This document shows, piece by piece, positions 12,528 through 24,260 of a stretch of 64,000 nucleotides of DNA. Position numbers and translations under genes: made by a program. The notes beneath the pieces are model-generated. The model was given only the letters and a program-made list of their open reading frames with translations. It searched no databases and was not told the DNA's origin. Location of the stretch: assembly GCA_004352715.1 (NCBI GenBank), contig SCFE01000015.1, forward strand, positions 614,803-678,802, read 5' to 3'. This DNA is from Hofstenia miamia (Eukaryota; Xenacoelomorpha; Acoela). Each line of letters begins with the position of its first letter. Positions within the stretch are counted from its first letter, which is position 1.

Positions 12528-12570
12528 GAAGAACCTGTGGACTTATCAGTGAAAAAGACTAGCAGCCCTT
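12528..12570 (+). CDS. FOG-like gene, exon with CtBP-binding motif
   Basis: Small exon after acceptor tgctttgtcag and before a consensus donor gtaagt. It reads EEPVDLSVKKTSSP. PxDLSxK is the motif by which FOG (ZFPM, U-shaped) and other repressors recruit the corepressor CtBP. In FOG proteins this motif lies before the last zinc fingers, as here. The exon starts in phase 0 and ends one base into a codon, and joins in frame to the exon at 17503. Joining it directly to the exon at 18881 would create a stop, which supports the intermediate exon. Earlier exons were not found and may lie before this window. Confidence 0.55.
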
Positions 12571-13429
12571 GTAAGTGATTTTCACAACTTTGCCAAACAT
12601 CATAACACTTTAATTTTCAACTACTGATAGAAAATATTCACTTGTTTCAATCTATTTTATATTTTTTCGATATTTAGAAATGAAATGAAGATGTTAAATA
12701 ATGGTATATAATTGTATCTATCGGCAGAACGGACGTCAACATAAATTCTGCCAAATTTTTTCAATCAACTTAATTTATTTACTTGTCAATAATCTTGAAT
12801 TTTAAAGAAGGTATAGATAATCTTCGAGTTTAGGTCATAGACATTTGCGGCCCGTAGCTGGTCCCGATGTAGTAATATTGGTCCCTATATCTGGTCCCAG
12901 GCCCTATGGGTCCTGGTACGGGACCGGTCCCATACATCTCTAATATATATATATATATATTCCATATAAAAATAAATTTACTTAGAGTCAAACAATTTTC
13001 GCTACATAATCATATAGCTTCAACAGTGATAAAATTGAGGGAAATTAGGACTAGAACAGCGGGCGCTCCTTGAGAATACATTTACATCTGATGTTTCAAA
13101 TGCGAAAATTATTGAATAGAAACAAAATTGCTACTAATTGCAAATTCAATGAGATTATCAACATAATTGGAAGTATTTGTACCTGCTCGTGTTTTTGTTG
13201 AATGAATAATGAAGCAAGCCAAAAAGGCTTATAGGTAATTTTGACCTATTGTTTGCGCTTCTAGAGTTAAATATGGCTTTACAATAGATGTATGATGTTG
13301 AAATGATGTAATTTTCTACTTAATAGATTGATGTTGCATTTTTTGAAATTATTGCTTCGGCGATTTTGGTGTAATTGGTCTTAGTTGTAATATTAAAATT
13401 TTCTTTCTTTTATTGCTAGTAATGGCAAT
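12571..13429. other. Intron sequence with short repeat
   Basis: First visible intron of the FOG-like gene. At 12850-12942 a patch built of GGTCCC and GGGACC words ending ggtcccatacatctcta looks like a MITE remnant and is followed by a short TA array. No gene. Confidence 0.45.
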
Positions 13430-14390
13430 AAATTTCAGATTTTAAGTTGCTCTTAAGGTGTTCTTTAATTCTAGTTTGTAGAGGTCGCCTTGTTTCCTCA
13501 ATATATGAAGTTTAACCCTTATCACAATTATATTAGTAAACAATGGAGGAAGACAAGTGCATCGGAATAGGATATTTGTTACTGAAAAATGATGAAGTCT
13601 TTATTGAATCAATGTTGTAAATATTTTTGATTCATAATTGTGTAATTTTCTATTGATGTTTTGAATTGATTGTTTTAGATATTTTTCTCGTTGTTGGTAA
13701 GCTCCAATATATGTTTTTTAAGTTGTCTTTATTTTGTTGTTGTGAATTTTATTTGAAGGAATGGTCTATGTATTTTCCTATGAGATGGTGAGGATTTCCA
13801 TTATTTGAAAGTATTGAAAAAAATTTTTTCAATTGCTTCAGTAAGAATGGCGTAGTTAGATGTTATAAATATTCTATTGATTAATATTTTAATGGTGTTG
13901 ATTTTATAGGTTTTTGTACAATATGAAGCATAGGGTATATATAATGCTTTATTCGTCGATTTATTGTGCCATTTCTATCAATTTTGTCTTTCGTTCTTAG
14001 TAGTTCTGAATCAAGAAATATTAGTTAATTATTTTCTTTTGTTTCATATGTGAATTTGATCGAGTTTAAGTGGTTATTCATACATTTTTTGAATTCATCG
14101 AGGTTATTAATGTTCTTGAATATGCTAAAGATGTCATCAACATGTCGATAGTATAATAATAGTTTCAAGTTTGTCTTTAAATCTTGAATGTTGCTATTTT
14201 TAGAGCCTAGAAGTGAACCATTTATTTGTTGGTACATATTCTTGTTATATAAAAATAGCCAATTTTTGTAGTGATTGAAGAGTAAATGTAGTAATTGTGA
14301 TTTTTCAGTTGCTATAATGTTCATTAAGTTTTCAATATATATATATATATATAATAGTGAGGTCCACTGTATATTAAATCTCCTCATGAC
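13430..14390 (-). pseudogene. Penelope-like element, decayed (RT + GIY-YIG)
   Basis: Minus-strand remnant of a Penelope-like retroelement lying in an intron of the plus-strand FOG-like gene. At 14025-14300 the frame reads like the Penelope reverse transcriptase. It holds YRHVDDIFSIF, whose VDD carries the catalytic aspartates (about 14122-14157), then NNLDEFKKCMNNHLNSIKFT. Downstream, frames shift: a stretch at 14000-13970 reads IFLDSELLRTKDKI. At about 13570-13440 the sequence YIEETRRPLQTRIKEHL corresponds to the GIY-YIG nuclease end. A TA microsatellite interrupts the upstream part, and stops and frameshifts mark it as dead. RT followed by GIY-YIG is diagnostic of Penelope elements. Confidence 0.75.
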
Positions 14391-17300
14391 TTAACCCTCT
14401 ATTTACCACACTATTTATGAGTGCATGAATTTTATATTTTTTGTAGACTGATAGTCCTAATAATGAATTGAGAAAAATGTTTTGAAAAAATTATTTATAC
14501 TTTACGTTATAAGTTGCTTCCAAAATGGGAACGTTGGTAAGTTAAGTATCAAAATTAAAATTTCATATTATTTATATAATGTCCTATTTAACAAAGGGAA
14601 AATTGAAAATAGAAAGGAAAAAATTTTGATTGCTGAAAGCAACATGCATTAAACATTTAATGAACAAATATGGCACACAGTATAGCGTTAAAAAAACTCT
14701 AACTATTTACATCAAGGAAGAAGAATTGCTTTATAAGGTCTAATTTTGAATGATGCAGCTTATAACAAAATTTTTTGTGCCATCTTTTATCACAATTTAT
14801 TTTAAATAAATGGAACGACCTCGAAACGTACATATTAAGGTGTCATTGACCTTATCTAATTTTGCCCTTAGGCTGAAGCCGTTGACCTCCTAACTATAAT
14901 CTTTCCGCTTCATGGTTTGCTCACACCATCACCTCGTGAAAAGAAAGCTCTTTTATATAAGTTTCAAAGCAATCTTCCACAATGTCCACATAGCAAATAG
15001 CATCAAAATGTATGTACTATGAAGTTGACTCTGGCCCCCTCTATGGCATTAGGCAAAAAGGGAAGTATAAAAGATGCCATTATATGATTTTCCTTGCCCC
15101 TCTCCTCCCTATGGTAAGGTGCTTGATCTGTAAACATCAAATAGGTCTCATACAGAATCAAAAAAACCTATCAGTGCATTCTATGTTTACTATTTTAATT
15201 TTACATATCTATAGAAAATGTCCCCTTAACTTACCAACGTTCCCGTGTTGGAAAACTTACCTAAATTCGTAGGTTTATGGAGAGTGATCAATTTCTTATT
15301 AAAATTTATTGAACAAAATAATGAAACATATATTCTTCAAACCATTATTTCACCAAAATAAAGGGTTGCAATGCATAGCTTAAATCTAACCGACCAGATT
15401 TNTATATATATATATATATATATATATAATTACTAGCATATGGCTAATACAGAGCTGGTTGATAAGGAGTTTTGAGGCAATCTGTTTGTGGAATTAACAA
15501 TTGACAGTTTGCCCTGAGAAATATTCAAAGCGAACATTGAAAGCTACATTGTAGTCGTTCAGTTAGCATGACGTATACGAAATATTTGGAGGTGTTTGCA
15601 CTGTAAATGGATATAGTTGCTTAGCAAATAGATGCAAATTTTAATTTTTATCAAAGAGAAAGTACTTTGCCAAATGAGTAAGTTATGTCTTATCTTATCT
15701 GTAAGCTATGTATTTGTTTGCTCTTTTGTATTAAAATGAGCCCTCACATTTAATAAGAAACAAGGAATTCATGTAAAAATCACATACAAGAGCGTTTTCC
15801 AATATTTTTTGTTTATAACGGTTTTTTACATCAATACAATATTAATAGGAAACGTACTCTTATCATTGGGCTTTGTAACTTTTATTTTGTGTTCAGATAA
15901 AAGTTTTTTAATGTAGTTATGTAAATATTCTATATAATTGGGATAAGCAATACGAGAATACTTAGCCTTTGAAAATATTTTTCATTTGAAAATTTGATGA
16001 AGGTTAAAGAAAAATTTTGTATTAGTAAAATTTCTTCAAATTTGATAAAAAAGGTTTCATAGAATATGCTCTTGTTATTGTATTGTAATATTTAAGGAGT
16101 GCTTGCGCTAAAGGCAACGACAGCTTAAATTTGTTAATAAGCCTAAAATTGTAAACAGCATGATATTGTAACTCCATTTATTTGAGAGAATAGCATATTA
16201 ATAGCTCCTTATGAGTTGTGTTTTATTTACTTATCAACTTGAAACGTACTCTGTGCTTAATTTCAACTCCATAGATTTCATGGTGTTTTCTTCAGCAAGA
16301 ATATTAATTGTGGGAGCAATATCGTTAACAGAAATGAAACGTGTGATTACAAAATACATTTTAGAACAAGAACATTCATTCTGTTATTGACATTGAAATA
16401 ATGCCGATATTTTTCTGCCTACCTGTATGATTGCTGATATTTTTGACCTTTTCAAAGGATTTTGGTTTACAATACTCGTTTAATTTTAACTAGTTCAAAG
16501 GTCCAATTAGAAAAATAATGAATAATTAAGAAAGTCGTTGTGAACTTAAATTATTTATGATAAATTCTAAAAACTATTATATGTTATATCCAAATGACAA
16601 TTATATACATATATATATAGATACATTTCACTGACACTTTGAATTGAGAATGTTTACACTACGGTCTGCTAGGTTCGGGCTGAAATCGAGTCGTATCTTC
16701 GTTTGATTTTGCATTATATTATATTCAACTTCAACTAAATGTTGGATTCAGATTTTTTGTTTTTTTATTTAAGCCAGGTTTGTAAGCTTTCTGGATCTTT
16801 TCAATTTAGTAAGTAGCCATTACAACTCGTGAAATTTCATTTTACTCTATAAAACCTCGCTCCCATCACCGTAACTATACAGCACACGTATTAAGTGAAC
16901 GTTGATGCATTTATAAAAGAGCAACTAAATTTGAGATTAGAAAAAATGCAATTTAGTTAAGAATTGTGTCAAGCCGCCAATCTAGAAATGGAAGATATTC
17001 ACAATACTCATATAACAAAGCCTAAGCCGAAAGCCAAAGTTCAATCGTTTCGATATAATTTCATTGGATTTACATACAAATCGGAGTCTTTCGAATATGA
17101 GAAAAAAGTAACGACGGATCGCATATGAGAATGAATATAAACAGGCTTCGAGTCGGATTCCGCCAACAAACATTCCTTACGAATGTGAACTCTGTTAAAA
17201 TTGTTTATCTTCCACTAAATGAATAAGTATATTTAGTGTTTGGCTTTTAGCAAGTTAAATTTTCGCTGAATCAATTAAGAGTTCTAAACATAGTCGACCG

Positions 17301-17502
17301 AAGTAGTCATGCTTTATGAAAAGTAACGCAAGATAGTGAAATTCATTTAAATAGCTTGCTATATACAAAGATCCATAAAGAGTCTATTTATATCGAGTGA
17401 TCATTTTAAATTATTTCAACGCAAGAGCTGCATTTGGGAAATAAGCTGACTGTAAGTATTTAGATATCGTTAAAAAGGAAACACCAGATTTGACTATCTC
17501 AG
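14391..17502. other. Intron sequence, no gene seen
   Basis: Remaining sequence of the long intron of the FOG-like gene. An 86-codon plus-strand frame at 15012-15272 and a minus frame at 16982-17173 are unrecognised. A TA array with one ambiguous base lies at 15402-15428. Confidence 0.4.
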
Positions 17503-17577
17503 TTGCGGAGAAGATATTCTCAAACACTTCTCTCGTCAAATCGTCAATTTATCAAAACGGATGCGGTTTATCAGAAA
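17503..17577 (+). CDS. FOG-like gene, linker exon
   Basis: A 75-base exon between acceptor ctatctcag and donor gtaggt. Read in the phase set by the exon at 12528 it gives AEKIFSNTSLVKSSIYQNGC and a few more residues without a stop. It ends one base into a codon, exactly the phase needed by the zinc-finger exon at 18881. No domain of its own; it would be the linker between the CtBP motif and the next finger. The support is phase agreement on both sides, so this exon is the least secure of the four. Confidence 0.4.
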
Positions 17578-17951
17578 GTAGGTTTTATTTGAGATTCCAT
17601 TCGCTTCAATTTATATAACTACCATTAGCTCCTGACATCCAAAAAGTAAACAATCTTCTTAAAATTCATTTTGACTAATTCTGGGAAGAGAATTACATAT
17701 TTGACAAATCACTGTTTGTTAGCAAATTGGATCAGTTATTTGAAAATATATTTGTTATAAACAAGGATCGAAACCTAGTCGGAATGCTGAAATTTCTTAT
17801 CATAGCTAAAGATCAATAAATTGTTATGCACAAGACGCTATAGAGTTGTTTTAGATTTCAATTTATGCCATTAATTTAGAAACCTACTATAATTATATTC
17901 GATTTGATCAAATTGCTCTTACATACCCAGTAAATTTATTTTTATCTAAAC

Positions 17952-18330
17952 CAGTGGTTCTTAAAGAGTCCACATGAATTTTAGGGGTCTATGTATCTTT
18001 ACAATCAAAATTTAGTAAATTGGGTGGCACGGTGACACTTTGTAGGACCATAGTGCAATTCTAATTCAGAACGATTTTCATAACTGAGAATGGAATTTCT
18101 ACAGAAATTTGCACTATTTTAAAATCTAAAAGCTGTTATATTTTTTATGGCAATTAAGTAAAAGAAAAAACAACGACATTTTCCTTCATAATAAAGCAGC
18201 ATAATCATTTACTATATTTTTAACATTAACAATTACTCTACTATTTTATTGGTGACTTTTTTTGCGGAGGGGAGTACAGCTAAATAAAAGGAAAAGAAGT
18301 CCATGGGTAAAGAAAGGTTGAAGACCACTG
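17952..18330. mobile_element. Non-autonomous hAT element (379 bp)
   Basis: Starts CAGTGGTTCTTAAAG and ends with the inverted form of CAGTGGTCTTCAACC. Flanking 8-mers atctaaac and gtctaaaa agree at six of eight positions, as expected for an ageing hAT target duplication. It lies in the intron just before the zinc-finger exon at 18881. No coding capacity. Confidence 0.65.
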
Positions 18331-18880
18331 GTCTAAAACATTTCCTGCAAATTTCTAGGCAACCTAATCCAATCAAATTTCAGCATGCAAATTTAATAAA
18401 ACAATCTTGTTGAAATATAGGAATTTCCATTTTATATCCCTGAATATATTGCACTTACAATTTATATTATATTTGAATGGACTGACACATAACTGATTTT
18501 TTCTAAGTTTTCCCTAAATCAGTCTAAACTGAATTTTTCAACAACAATAAATCAACAACGCAGTTGGATTAGCGGCACTTTTGGTTGTTTTAGGCAACTT
18601 TTTTGCCTTTACATTTAGGATGGGGATTAGATCGCAGTTTGAAAATAGTTTAAAACTCTTCTACTCATTTTCTGTACAAAAGTATATCATTTGAATTTTA
18701 CTAAATGCTTAAATAAAGTTGGCTATTTGCACTCTCTACATAGACTGGCTATTTGTCTTTTCTAATACTAATGGGATAGATTGACACTTCCCTAATCTCT
18801 CAAATATTTATTCTTTCTTCACAAGGATTAAATTAACACCCGTAAAGATTAAAATTCAAAATGAAAGATTTATTATTTAG

Positions 18881-18978
18881 AATACAACTGTCGATTATGT
18901 GGCACTGGGTTTCAGAAAGAATCCACTAGAGATGCACATGAAGAAGGCTACTGCAGTCAAGCTGCTCGACAAGTCGAG
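18881..18978 (+). CDS. FOG-like gene, CCHC zinc-finger exon
   Basis: Exon after acceptor ttattatttag and before donor gtattg. It encodes a finger CRLCGTGF...HEEGYC with spacing C-x2-C-x12-H-x4-C. The last ligand is cysteine, not histidine: the CCHC form typical of FOG/U-shaped proteins, where such fingers contact GATA factors. The YC ending matches the usual FOG finger style. The exon needs one incoming base (supplied by the 17503 exon, giving lysine) and ends in phase 0, joining directly to the exon at 21028. A longer frame starting at 18899 in another phase is a shadow. Confidence 0.65.
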
Positions 18979-20191
18979 GTATTGCTTCCATTCATACTAT
19001 TATTGCAATTCTATGCATCTCTTACAAGTATATAACAATAGTGAACTTAAAGATGACTATTTAACTCTCATGAAAGTAGTTGTGATCAACAATTTTCATA
19101 ATTCCCCTGAGAAATGTTTTGAAGTATCAAACTTTAATATACGAAAATGCCTTGTGTATCACACACTTTAATCAGTGTATAGGAAAATGCACTCCTTATA
19201 TATATATATATGTTGTTTTACATGTTTTGATAACATTGCATTGAAGAGGATTTGATAAAAATCTTTAATAAGGTTTTATAGTTTACGTAACTTACAGTTA
19301 GGTAAAAAAAGTTTTTTGAACAAAAGTAAGCTTACACAAAATAAAGTCGTCAGTTTTTAGCAGCAAATCGATTGATGACATCTTGAATTAAAGTGAACTA
19401 TTTTCAATTTTGAGGAAAAGGGAACATTTTTCTTAAGTGCTCGAAGCTGCCCCCCTCCCTAAACGCGCCACTGCGCAGTATTACCAAATAAAAAATTACA
19501 CATGTATACGTTGCATGACGTAATAATATTTGAATATTTGGTAGACATCAGCATTCGCTCGCATATTTGCTTATAGTTAAGATAAACTTAATCTGATCGA
19601 CATTTTTCTGAGTTTGGGCGGGCATGTCTTCTAATTGAACGACTTCAGTCCTACTGTCCGTAAAATTACTTTTTGCAAATATTTTTAGCTAGAATTGATA
19701 TCAAACGATTGCTAGCTTTGTGCAAAATTGCTTTGATGTTTAAATAAATGTCATTATCTTTACGATTCGTAATCTTTTAGCACCATCCAGACTGCAACAA
19801 TGCAACTATAAGTGACAAATTTTAATAAAGAGTATTTGACGTGCACGCTTCTGAGGTGACAGAGGACTTCCCATTGAAAATAGTAATTTGTAGAAAATTG
19901 TTGAACGTTGGACTTAATGGAGAAAAAGTAAAGTCGTGTAGGCATGCATGTACGTATGTTAATTGGTGTTTGAACCAATACATGTTAAATATTCGAACAG
20001 AAATGAGACATGCATTTTTTATGTAGCAAATGGCTTGTGTGATGTGTGATGTGATAATGTTTATGTGTTAAACTTCAATTTTCCCAAAGAGTGTGGGATC
20101 AATTACTTCGGGAAATATTGAATCCATAAAATAAATGAAAAGAAATATAACATTCTTTTGAAGCAAAAAATAAGATGGTTCGAATGTGAAT
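18979..20191. other. Intron sequence with hAT-end remnant
   Basis: Intron of the FOG-like gene. At 19449-19473 the minus strand starts CAGTGGCGCGTTTAGGGAGG, a hAT-type end without a partner. Overlapping open frames at 19760-20026 are unrecognised. Confidence 0.4.
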
Positions 20192-20633
20192 CAGTGATGG
20201 GTCGAGTAGTACTCGTACACGGGTACTACTCGAGTACATTAACTCAATAGTACTCGTTTGCAGAATTTCATACTCGTACCGAAATTCTGTCTAATTACAG
20301 ACAAACATTAACAGGTTCCCAAAATTCGCATTGATACCATGGCTATGGCATGAGCGGAAACTGATAAATTCTCGCATTGTTCTATCAGTCCATATCAGTC
20401 GGTAATTGAGATTAGACCTCCTGAAAATTGTGTGATTGGCAGTAAATAACGGTATTGTATAAAAATGATTGGCTCCAGTGCTCACGTGATCACGTTCACG
20501 TCCAACCGAAACATGTCTCTATTTGCAATTTGCACAAACCTAGCAGCAAAAGGATAGATACTCGTATTCGGCCTTTCTCCAAGTAACTACTCGATACTCG
20601 TACTCGCAAAAAAAGTACTCGGACCCAACACTG
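20192..20633. mobile_element. Non-autonomous hAT element (442 bp)
   Basis: Starts CAGTGATGGGTCGAGTA and ends with the inverted form of CAGTGTTGGGTCCGAGTA. The subterminal regions are packed with palindromic TACTCG/CGAGTA words. Flanks atgtgaat and atgtaaac agree at six of eight positions. The internal open frame at 20291-20485 is not a gene. Confidence 0.65.
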
Positions 20634-21027
20634 ATGTAAACCAAGTTTCAGATAATTTTTAAATTTACTCACACTAGATTACAATCTGCAAACTTCCGAC
20701 AATTGGTTTTTCATTCTAATACGACTGTACAAAATGCCAATATACCTTGTATTTTTCTGTTTCGTTTTTTTATATAAAGACTTAGGAGTCTATATGTATA
20801 ATAATACTGAAAGATTCGCTCCACAATAACGGTTTTAATCTGAAGTCCCAGTATCCTGAGTATCAGAAGATATCCTCTTATAATCATATTTTCAATTAAC
20901 AGCTGTGTAGATGAAAATAGACGTTTCACAGTTTAAAAAAACCACTCTATACAAATCTATGACAATGTAAATTTCTTACAAAAGCAAATCTTAAACTTTT
21001 CATAACTAGCTTACTTTTTTTATTTAG

Positions 21028-21489
21028 TTACGAGCTCGTTTGAAGCCCTTTACCTGCGCCGACTGCGATGCTGGATTTACCATGAAGGACAATTATTTGA
21101 TGCACCGGCAGAACTACTGTCAACGTGGCAACAACAGGAAGCGGCATTCTCCCAATCTCGAAGAAGGACCCTTCATCAAGAAATTCGAGTGTTCCGTTTG
21201 TCCCGCTAAGTTTAATATCGAGAAGAATTTCGAAGCTCACCAAGCGTATTACCATGATAACGGCAACAACGCCTTGGCCACTTCTCCATCAGATTCAGCA
21301 GTTAGGCTAATTTCCCCTCTCCGAAATTGCCGTGATGGTGCATTAATCACATGCCTCCTTTGCTCAGACACATTCTCTTCAAAAGAAGAATGTAGCAAAC
21401 ACTTGAGCGAGTTTCACAGAATCTTAACTGCCACCTCAGACATATTGGCAGTGATCGTGAAAAGAATTGATAGCGAATCTTCTGAATAA
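21028..21489 (+). CDS. FOG-like gene, terminal exon with three zinc fingers
   Basis: Last coding exon, after the strong acceptor ctttttttatttag, ending at a TAA. It begins LRARLKPF and holds three fingers. The first, CADCDAGF...HRQNYC, is C-x2-C-x12-H-x4-C (CCHC, FOG style); the second, CSVCPAKF...HQAYYH, and the third, CLLCSDTF...HLSEFH, are C2H2. With the upstream exons the order is CtBP motif, CCHC, CCHC, C2H2, C2H2. FOG proteins are nuclear cofactors that bind GATA factors through CCHC fingers and repress or activate with them. The family call rests on finger type plus the CtBP motif; another multi-finger regulator is possible. Terminal acidic residues (SESSE) follow the last finger. Confidence 0.7.
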   Translation, partial: LRARLKPFTCADCDAGFTMKDNYLMHRQNYCQRGNNRKRHSPNLEEGPFIKKFECSVCPAKFNIEKNFEAHQAYYHDNGNNALATSPSDSAVRLISPLRNCRDGALITCLLCSDTFSSKEECSKHLSEFHRILTATSDILAVIVKRIDSESSE

Positions 21490-23939
21490 TCGTTGTCATT
21501 GAAAGCAACATGTGTACTGCCATCTCTAAGACTTGAAATTTGTTCACGCTAATTGAACGAATCCACTTAATTATTTTTGTTCATTGACAATTATGTAAAT
21601 TGAATTTCAGTAGAATAAATGTACTTTTCCAACCTTAGCGATAAAAGCTAGTGATTGTTGGAGGCTGATTATGCGTTAATTTCTTCACACCCTATTCAGA
21701 CCATTTAGTAGTCCCTCAAGGCTAAAATACGTATTTGCATGAAACTGCACAGAGGAAAAGTTTGAAATTCATCATTTTCTTGATGATAACAACAAAATTA
21801 GTTGACGACACTGCTTCTTAAAAATTCCCATAGAGTAATTACCAAGTGATCTAGACTATAGACTGTTTCACATTATTATATGCTTTCTATTGTATTTTCA
21901 TATTTAACTTCATGTAAACTGCGTTTAAAAATTTACTCTATATCAACAAGATCAACAAAAGTTTTTCACATTTTGTCGCCCACTGTCATCAATCAATTCT
22001 ATTTATTTATTTTGAAACAGTGCTGAATATCGTCAAAATGACTCCAAGCCTATTAAGATATTTGAAATTTGGGGATATTGATGCATAAGTTGTTGAATGC
22101 GCTGACATTAATGATGAAAATTTGTGTTAAAAATATTGCTGTATCTACTATTTTCGTAGAAAATTCCGCTTGTGTAAAATACAATTAAATTCTCCACATA
22201 CCGAATTTTCATATAATAAATTAATTCATGTGTTCAATAATTACCTACAATAATTTATATTCACATAGACAGGTCATTAAGTGTTAGAATAATTTATTCA
22301 TACTTATTTGTAATAGTATATGAATAGATTTTTTAAAATTTATAATCTAATTTTATATCTTACTGAATAATATTGACATAGCAACACTAACAAAATCCTG
22401 AAAATTTAACGTATGCAAAATTGAAAAGATAAATTACATAATTATGTTCTCATTGCTACGGTTTAAATACTGATGAACGCGACGATTGTTTAGGGACAGG
22501 AAATGATGATTGTCTCGTTCAGTTTATACTGTAAATGCTTTGACTCTATTTCCCTTGTTACGTTCAAAAGCAGTTGACAGCTGATCCTCCCTCATTAAAT
22601 TAAAAGTGTATCTTTATGAGTGTTTAACCCTTTGAGTAAAAAATGAACAATATTGTGTTAACTACAATGTAAAATAGGAAAAAAACGTTTCTGTATGTAG
22701 CAGCAAAAAGCATATCATGAACTGAAAAAAACTTGATCTTATTTTGTTTTAAATTGTGCAAATACCCTTTCTGTTACAAAATTACTCAAAAACTTTCAAT
22801 AATGACTGAAAATATAAATACTGCTTTGTCTCTTCCAAAAAATGATTTTTTCTAATTGTTAGTAGCAAAGATAATAAAATTCTTGGATGCTATATTAACA
22901 AGACTCCCAACAGCACAGCTGTTACAGCAACCAAATGCTGTTTAAAACAGCTAATAAAATTCCCGCATATTGGCCCTATTATATATGTTGTTCACACTCT
23001 ATCAATCCTTCCAACAGCCCATCCAAAACAGTCAGATTTCAGACCAGTGTTGAAATCATTGATAAAGATAATTGCAGCCCAAGTTCATCAACAAACCTCA
23101 TTGATAGAGGGTGTTTTAACGTATCAATTATATTTTACATTTGGAGACTCATGAATATTTATTTGTTATTGTGAGTCACTTCAAAATTTGTTGCGTGGTG
23201 TGCGCATTTATAACTTTTAATTTCTTGCTCTTCATCAACTTCTAGAAAGGATGATCAACTTTTCATTTGATATTACATCATTAGATGTAGTCATACAATC
23301 AGGCGACTTGTTGCCATTTTTATTACTGCTTTTATATATGTTTGTATTTGTTTTTTGTGTTATATGTTTTGTAGATATGTTATCAATTTTAAAATTCTCC
23401 TTGAAGTTGCTGTTTAGTTTTAGTAATTTCTTTCAATGTACATTGCCTTTCTTTTAACGCTGTTTAAAAACAATGTCATTGTCGTCTATACAGTGTCAAA
23501 TGCAAGAGGGGACATGGTGCAATCACCCCTCCTCAAATTTTCAAACCTGATTTTGATTAGTTAAATAAAAAATGTTTGGCAAAAAAATTAAACTATTTAA
23601 AAAATTTTTTTTTTTAATTTTATAACTTTATATGCAATATTCATTTAATCCATAAAGATATTTTACAAAATTAACATTACAAAGTAGAATATTTAAGAAT
23701 CACCAAATATAAAATTGTTTTTTTAAAAGAACGAAAATCAATACATATAAAATTAACATTACAATGGTTATTTTTTGGGAGATCGATACTGAAAAATGTG
23801 TACAATGGTTGAGATGTTGAGGATAACACTATTTAATGAGGTTGTGTGCCAGATGTCAACAGATTAGTCATGAATTGCTTGAACCCTAACCATCATATCT
23901 TGATAATAGAAGTGTAGCACTTCCCCGCTGTAAAATTAC
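21490..23939. other. Intergenic, no gene seen
   Basis: 3' flank of the FOG-like gene. A possible AATAAA lies at 21614, about 125 bases after the stop. Frames at 22935-23174 and 23251-23457 are unrecognised. At 23500-23560 gaggggacatggtgcaat resembles the hAT MITE family of 53059-53296. Confidence 0.4.
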
Positions 23940-24260
23940 TTACAATTGTTGGAAAAAATATGTAGAAATCGTATTCAGATCGCAAGAGGCTCTTCTGGCA
24001 GAAAACATAAAACCCATCTTGGAGAACACTTTGATATCGATTGGTGACCATCCTCTTAGAGCTTTAACTGATTCTGGTATGAAGGATATACAAGCAGCTG
24101 AACATGATTCTGCGTATTTAGTAAGCTTTCGGTTGTCTGAAACTTCGAAAGCATGACCAGCATTAGTATCCGCAAGAGAAATAATCGAAGGCTGCAGTGA
24201 ATTAATTACGTCTAGAGCGGCTGGTCGGCCAGAAGACGAGCATGGCATTTTAGTCTATTT
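23940..24260 (-). pseudogene. Fragment of retrotransposon C-terminal domain
   Basis: A 102-codon minus-strand frame whose pattern (ALDVINS near the start, then RKLTKYAES, SFIPESVKAL, DIKVFSKMG, ending in TYFFQQL) matches a C-terminal domain often found after the reverse transcriptase in invertebrate retroelement proteins (W-D-V-T ... K..KY ... F.P.A.ET.G). It is short, isolated and without the polymerase part. I judge it a 5'-truncated element copy. The exact element family is not resolved. Confidence 0.45.

Noticed and set aside
18899-19171. 90-codon frame starting MALGFRKN
   Set aside because: It is another phase over the CCHC zinc-finger exon and the following intron.
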